Positions 60,494-64,000 of a stretch of 64,000 nucleotides of DNA are shown here, piece after piece; positions within the stretch are counted from its first letter, which is position 1, and the number at the start of each line of letters is the position of its first letter. The position numbers were made by a program, and so were the translations under genes. Under the pieces are notes generated by a model. The model ran no database searches and had not been told where the DNA came from. It saw only the letters and a program-made list of their open reading frames with translations. Source of the DNA: an uncultured Lachnospiraceae bacterium (GTDB taxonomy: Bacteria > Bacillota > Clostridia > Lachnospirales > Lachnospiraceae); contig CAJUDE010000021.1 of NCBI GenBank assembly GCA_910585295.1, positions 1-64,000 on the forward strand. The letters run 5' to 3'.

Positions 60494-61549
60494 TTACAGC
60501 ATCCCCAGAAGGGACTTCCACATTTTCTTTCCTGCAGTAACCTCCCCATCCAGGCTCTTATAGCCAAGCACACTTTTCTGGTAGGCGTTCACTGCTGATG
60601 TAAATTTTGCCCCTGCAATGCCATCCACAATCCCACAATCAAAGCCCAGGGCATTCAGGCGCTTTTGCAATGGCACGACTACAGGGTGCTTCCGGTTCCT
60701 GAATGCGGACACCGTGACAGTATTCCCAAGAACCCCATCCCTGGTGGTTCCATTTGTTCTGCTGCCAGTGGCTTCCTGCACATCCAGGATAAATTGCTTC
60801 TGGGTATAGCCGAAACCTTGCAGGTTCCCATCTGCCCCACTGCCAGCATAAATTGCATTCCCATCCCTATCATAGACGTTCTGCCCAGGCTTACAGTCTG
60901 CAATGGCAAAATCTTTGTTATGGTATGCCCCTGTCTGCCCCTGGCAAATGCCATTTTCCCAGCCAGAGCCTACACGGAACCAACCCTCATCCCCTTCACT
61001 TTCTTCTGGTTTTTCAGGTTTTTTATCCCCTGGCTGTCCATCCGTTGGCACATCCTGCCCAACCTGCCCCTTGAAATCTTCCCACAGTTCAGGGCTGTCC
61101 ATCATCTTCCGGGGGCAGTATTTCCCTTTCGCATCAAAATGGCGGATGACTCTGTTTGCCGGGATCCCAGCCTCCCCCATCAGGTGTTTCACCAGACCAA
61201 TGGCGTTCTGGCGTGCCTTTTCGTAATCCCCATCCTCATTCACGCAAATCTCTATGTTGATAGTGTTCCTATTATTTGCATCATGGATAGGATGTCCCCC
61301 ACCATACTCAACCCCAATCGAATATGTTCCGTCTGCATTCTCTGCCGCTTGGTAAATGCCGTCTGAGCCAGCATAATACTGCACGGAGGTATTTAGATGC
61401 CCAAGGGACTGCGCCTTGGCATGGCGCCTTGCCCCCGCCCCTTTTGATGTATTGTCCGTTTCATGGATAACAATATATTTTGGGCTGTTGCGCCCTGCAT
61501 ATGTATTGTTCTTTGAGATAAAGTCCCTATTAATTTCAATATCGCCCAT
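60494..61549 (-). CDS. Phage endolysin: N-acetylmuramoyl-L-alanine amidase with C-terminal binding domains
   Basis: A 351-residue lysin. The amidase_2 domain (residues about 20-165) has zinc ligands His in KYIVIHETDN, His in RVIRHFDAKGKYCP and the following Cys/His context; INIEICVNEDGDY is the central strand. A proline/glutamate-rich linker follows (KKPEKPEESEGDEG) and then modules ending with VVPLQKRLNALGFDCGIVDG, a peptidoglycan-binding repeat (PG_binding_1). No signal peptide, so it depends on the holin for export. It is the last gene of the lysis cassette. Confidence 0.9.
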   Translation of the reverse strand: MGDIEINRDFISKNNTYAGRNSPKYIVIHETDNTSKGAGARRHAKAQSLGHLNTSVQYYAGSDGIYQAAENADGTYSIGVEYGGGHPIHDANNRNTINIEICVNEDGDYEKARQNAIGLVKHLMGEAGIPANRVIRHFDAKGKYCPRKMMDSPELWEDFKGQVGQDVPTDGQPGDKKPEKPEESEGDEGWFRVGSGWENGICQGQTGAYHNKDFAIADCKPGQNVYDRDGNAIYAGSGADGNLQGFGYTQKQFILDVQEATGSRTNGTTRDGVLGNTVTVSAFRNRKHPVVVPLQKRLNALGFDCGIVDGIAGAKFTSAVNAYQKSVLGYKSLDGEVTAGKKMWKSLLGML

Positions 61550-61677
61550 GGCACCGCCCCTCCATAACCTGAACGCTTTGTTCTTTAGCGCATCCGCATT
61601 TTATCCTGCACACCCTGGTTCCTTCCCACCTAGGGGCAAAATATATCATATCTTCCGGGGGAAACAATCTCTTCATC

Positions 61678-61890
61678 TTATTGCCCCTCCATCCCTTCTA
61701 GTTCTGGCAAGCCCGCCAGGGATGTGAGCATTGAGGCGGCCCCTGCCAGCGCTGCAGTCCCTAAGACTACTTTCCAATCAACAGCCCCAATCGTTGCCGC
61801 TGCTGGGATCAGCGCCACCGCATTCTGCGCCATGGTTTTCACTGCCCGGACACTTGCCGCCTTAATCCATCCCTTCATCTTTTTCCACAT
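61678..61890 (-). CDS. Phage holin, r1t-like
   Basis: A 70-residue protein with two hydrophobic helices (AQNAVALIPAAATIGAVDWK and VVLGTAALAGAASMLTSLAG), positively charged N-terminus and short acidic tail. The layout and the AGLPEL end fit the phage r1t holin family. It would permeabilise the membrane for the endolysin encoded next. The start at MWKKMKGW follows AAGGGTGACTAT and lies only five bases after the preceding gene's stop. Confidence 0.82.
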   Translation of the reverse strand: MWKKMKGWIKAASVRAVKTMAQNAVALIPAAATIGAVDWKVVLGTAALAGAASMLTSLAGLPELEGMEGQ

Positions 61891-61894
61891 ATAG

Positions 61895-62236
61895 TCACCC
61901 TTCCCTTTCCTTTGGCTCTTCTGGCATAGCCAGAAGCGTATTGTAAAGTTTCGTCGCCACATCATTCCCACCAAGGCCATGGTAGGACTCATAAACCTTC
62001 TTCATGGATTCCTTTGCGTAAATTGGGCAGCACTCCCTATCCTGGTACTTATTGTAATTTTGCACAATGCTTTCCCTTAGGAGGCTTTGGACTCCCCCGG
62101 CAATCGCCGTGCTTTTCCGCTGCTCCTCCCCCAAACGCTTCCTCACGTCCCGGTACAGGCACCCAAGTATAAACGTTATGGCGGCAAACAGCCACTCCAG
62201 CCAATTCTGTAGGATAAAACCCCATATTGCATGCAT
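61895..62236 (-). CDS. Small phage membrane protein of the lysis cassette
   Basis: A 113-residue protein with one N-terminal helix (AIWGFILQNWLEWLFAAITF) and a cytoplasmic part with a basic, then acidic tail (RDVRKRLGEEQRKST at about 30-44; EEPKEREG at the end). Such genes precede the holin in many Firmicutes prophages. The start after GGAGGTGAGCTG is well supported. Its precise role is unknown. Confidence 0.7.
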   Translation of the reverse strand: MHAIWGFILQNWLEWLFAAITFILGCLYRDVRKRLGEEQRKSTAIAGGVQSLLRESIVQNYNKYQDRECCPIYAKESMKKVYESYHGLGGNDVATKLYNTLLAMPEEPKEREG

Positions 62237-62482
62237 CAGCTCACCTCCCTCTTTACTTTTTTGATCGGGTAGGAGACTACCCATTAGTTGAGTAGCCGAC
62301 CTCCCACACCATATTGCGTGTCCAAATTGATACAAATATTTCTTGGGTGCTATCGTTTAGACATTTACGGCAAACGCAGTAAAATCAACACTTTTCAGAA
62401 AGGCAGATGCACCCGACCATAAATGGCTATCGTTCTATTATTCGGATTTGCCGTGCTTTCGATATTTGGAAGTGTAAAATTT

Positions 62483-62522
62483 AACGATAACCCATTTTTC
62501 AGAGAGGTTATCGTTATTTTTT
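62483..62522 (+). terminator. Plus-strand terminator-like hairpin
   Basis: AACGATAACC pairs perfectly with GGTTATCGTT and is followed by ATTTTTTG on the plus strand. No plus-strand gene precedes it in the neighbourhood, so a small plus-strand RNA from about 62.3 kb is possible. Confidence 0.45.
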
Positions 62523-62557
62523 GCACCCACTAAAATCATCCAGTCATAACTGAATAT

Positions 62558-63925
62558 TTACAAGATCAAATCTATTGCCTGTATTATCAAATTATCTTCT
62601 ATTTTTGCTTGTTTCATAATCATAATGTATATGTACACTCTAGCCAAGGTATATGCATACACATGAATGTCTTCCATTTCTTCTAAGCTACTATGCATGA
62701 GTAAATTTCTCATTTTAGCAAATTTATTTGGCATATCATTTATTTCTTCTTGTCTCAAGCCAAATTTCATCAACACACGATTTCTATAGCTAACGGTCAA
62801 TTTATCAAATTTCGTTTGGCAATGTTCAAATTTTTCTCCCAAGCCAAAATCTAATAATTTTATCATATCAGCATATTTTTTGAATTCCTTACGTTTTTTT
62901 GAATCAGCCCCTTTATATTCTTCATCCTTTTTTTCTATAAATTGGAGAAATTCTTCCTTAACTTCATTTGCTTTTTGAGAATACTCCGTTTTTGCATTTG
63001 GAAATACATAGTTAAAAACAGACTCAAAACTTGTGCAACAAATCATATATGATTCAGGCGTTACATATTTTCCGCTTTTTAAATTTTTAGGTATAAATAA
63101 CAAATTTAAATCTTTCTTATTTACAATTTGAATAAGGTCATTTATATGATCAAAAACAAAATAATATCCAATGATTTGATCTATATCCACAATATCCTCT
63201 TTATCAAGATCGATTATATGTGTATATGCTATTGGAGCATTCTTTCCTTTATCATTTATTTTTCCTAAACTTATTTCTCCAATCCTAATGTTTTTCCTAA
63301 AATTGACAAAAGTCATTAAATTGTATATCCACATATAAATTGTTCTAAAATAGGTTACATCTATTTTCTCTTCAAAACACAACTTCAATATAGATTTGGG
63401 TTTTCCTAAATTATAATCTACTTGCATATTAATAGGCTCCCCTGGCAGGGTAACACTAAGTACAAGATTAGCTTTCTTACCATCAACCTCAACTTCACAT
63501 TCTTTACTAATCTCATCAAACGGTCTTAATTTTATTTCACCACCACCGCCACTGAAATAATTATAGCAAGTATTTTTTTCATCAATAATGTGATTTGGTC
63601 TGTAAAAATAATCAATTATCCCACCTTTAAATGTTATTGTATCAAAGCACCGTTCGTTACCATCAAAGCACACAAAGCCAGAAGGCTTTGCAATATATCC
63701 AGAACGATTTACTTTCAAAAAGCAATTTAAAAAGAATATATTTTCAAATCCTATCGTTGTACCTTCCAAAACTTCTAAATGAATATTTTTATTTGCCAAA
63801 AAATCATATGGCTTAATTGAACTTTGTTCCTTTGGCACAAGTTGTAACAATTCTCCATCATAAGTAAAAATATAACTTTTTCCTTCCAACTCCATATAAC
63901 CGCTTTGCATTTTGCTTCTTGGCAT
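62558..63925 (-). CDS. ApeA-like HEPN-domain protein (putative anti-phage)
   Basis: A 455-residue protein. The N-terminal two-thirds are beta-rich (for example GYMELEGKSYIFTYDGELLQ), like the ApeA N-terminal domain. The C-terminal helical part carries KMRNLLMHSSLEEM, an R-x4-H motif typical of HEPN ribonucleases, preceded by DKLTVSYRNRVLMKFGLRQE. ApeA is a single-gene abortive infection system. The gene is clearly more AT-rich than its neighbours, consistent with transfer. AAGGAG before the ATG supports the start; a longer frame upstream reaches 63982. It lies next to the phage lysis genes. Confidence 0.7.
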   Translation of the reverse strand: MPRSKMQSGYMELEGKSYIFTYDGELLQLVPKEQSSIKPYDFLANKNIHLEVLEGTTIGFENIFFLNCFLKVNRSGYIAKPSGFVCFDGNERCFDTITFKGGIIDYFYRPNHIIDEKNTCYNYFSGGGGEIKLRPFDEISKECEVEVDGKKANLVLSVTLPGEPINMQVDYNLGKPKSILKLCFEEKIDVTYFRTIYMWIYNLMTFVNFRKNIRIGEISLGKINDKGKNAPIAYTHIIDLDKEDIVDIDQIIGYYFVFDHINDLIQIVNKKDLNLLFIPKNLKSGKYVTPESYMICCTSFESVFNYVFPNAKTEYSQKANEVKEEFLQFIEKKDEEYKGADSKKRKEFKKYADMIKLLDFGLGEKFEHCQTKFDKLTVSYRNRVLMKFGLRQEEINDMPNKFAKMRNLLMHSSLEEMEDIHVYAYTLARVYIYIMIMKQAKIEDNLIIQAIDLIL

Positions 63926-64000
63926 TATAACTACTCCTTCTAAACTATATAAATTCGATCTACCAGACACCACCAGCATCAAAATTATACCTCAATTCTT

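Noticed and set aside
62423..62533. 36-codon hydrophobic plus-strand frame starting MAIVLLFGFAVL
   Set aside because: No ribosome binding site, and it overlaps the hairpin at 62483; more likely a chance frame or part of a small RNA region.

Overview
The window reads as chromosomal DNA of an anaerobic Firmicute, most likely a gut Lachnospiraceae (class Clostridia). The evidence is protein style and gene content: class III fructose-bisphosphatase, two-subunit iron-sulfur serine dehydratase, A-type flavoprotein, an NfnAB-like pair, Firmicutes-type GalT, an ileS T-box, a lysine riboswitch and a CIRCE operator. The species cannot be named from sequence alone. Most genes lie on the minus strand. 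No tRNA, rRNA or CRISPR array was seen.

Region 1-12.1 kb is accessory and eroded. Working genes include an HxlR regulator, a metallophosphoesterase, a GH13 glucosidase with a divergent AraC regulator, and a MarR/MATE/heterodimeric ABC exporter cluster. Between them lie relics: pyrD with a lost start and internal deletions, a response-regulator C-terminus, a truncated PTS EIIB, a frameshifted exporter half, a half-length cytidylate-kinase-like gene, a groEL relic that still has a perfect CIRCE, and the C-terminal half of an HPr. A 161-bp MITE-like palindrome sits at 5.5 kb.

Region 12.2-21.5 kb holds a LysR gene, an ECF sigma/anti-sigma/membrane-protein operon whose sigma gene appears to start at AUC, sdaAB, fprA and the NfnAB pair. 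Region 21.7-24.5 kb is a tightly coupled GNAT, MmcQ, AAA-ATPase and HNH-nuclease operon; the last two resemble a Septu (PtuAB)-type anti-phage pair. Region 24.5-32.2 kb is central metabolism: fbp, an iron alcohol dehydrogenase, dapB, dapA under a lysine riboswitch, a CobO-like protein, an SSB-like protein and a cyclophilin.

Region 32.2-47.3 kb has NUDIX, DUF5713 and DUF4230 genes, a ParA-like protein without a P-loop, an amidase-SPOR protein whose 5' end abuts a repeat element, a large transglutaminase-like surface protein, fabH, an ABC-2 transporter, yaaA, hflX and a DUF134-NifX fusion. Region 47.3-59.8 kb has galT-galK with a divergent LacI regulator and four operator-like sites, a TPR lipoprotein, an EamA transporter, glgP and T-box-controlled ileS. 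Region 60.5-64 kb is a phage lysis cassette (small membrane protein, holin, endolysin) followed by an AT-rich ApeA-like HEPN gene, so probably a prophage end carrying a defence gene.

Two families of dispersed, structured intergenic repeats (called A and B here) recur through 13-37 kb. The paired arms of the B hairpin change together between copies, and one B copy sits where the 5' end of the amidase gene should be.
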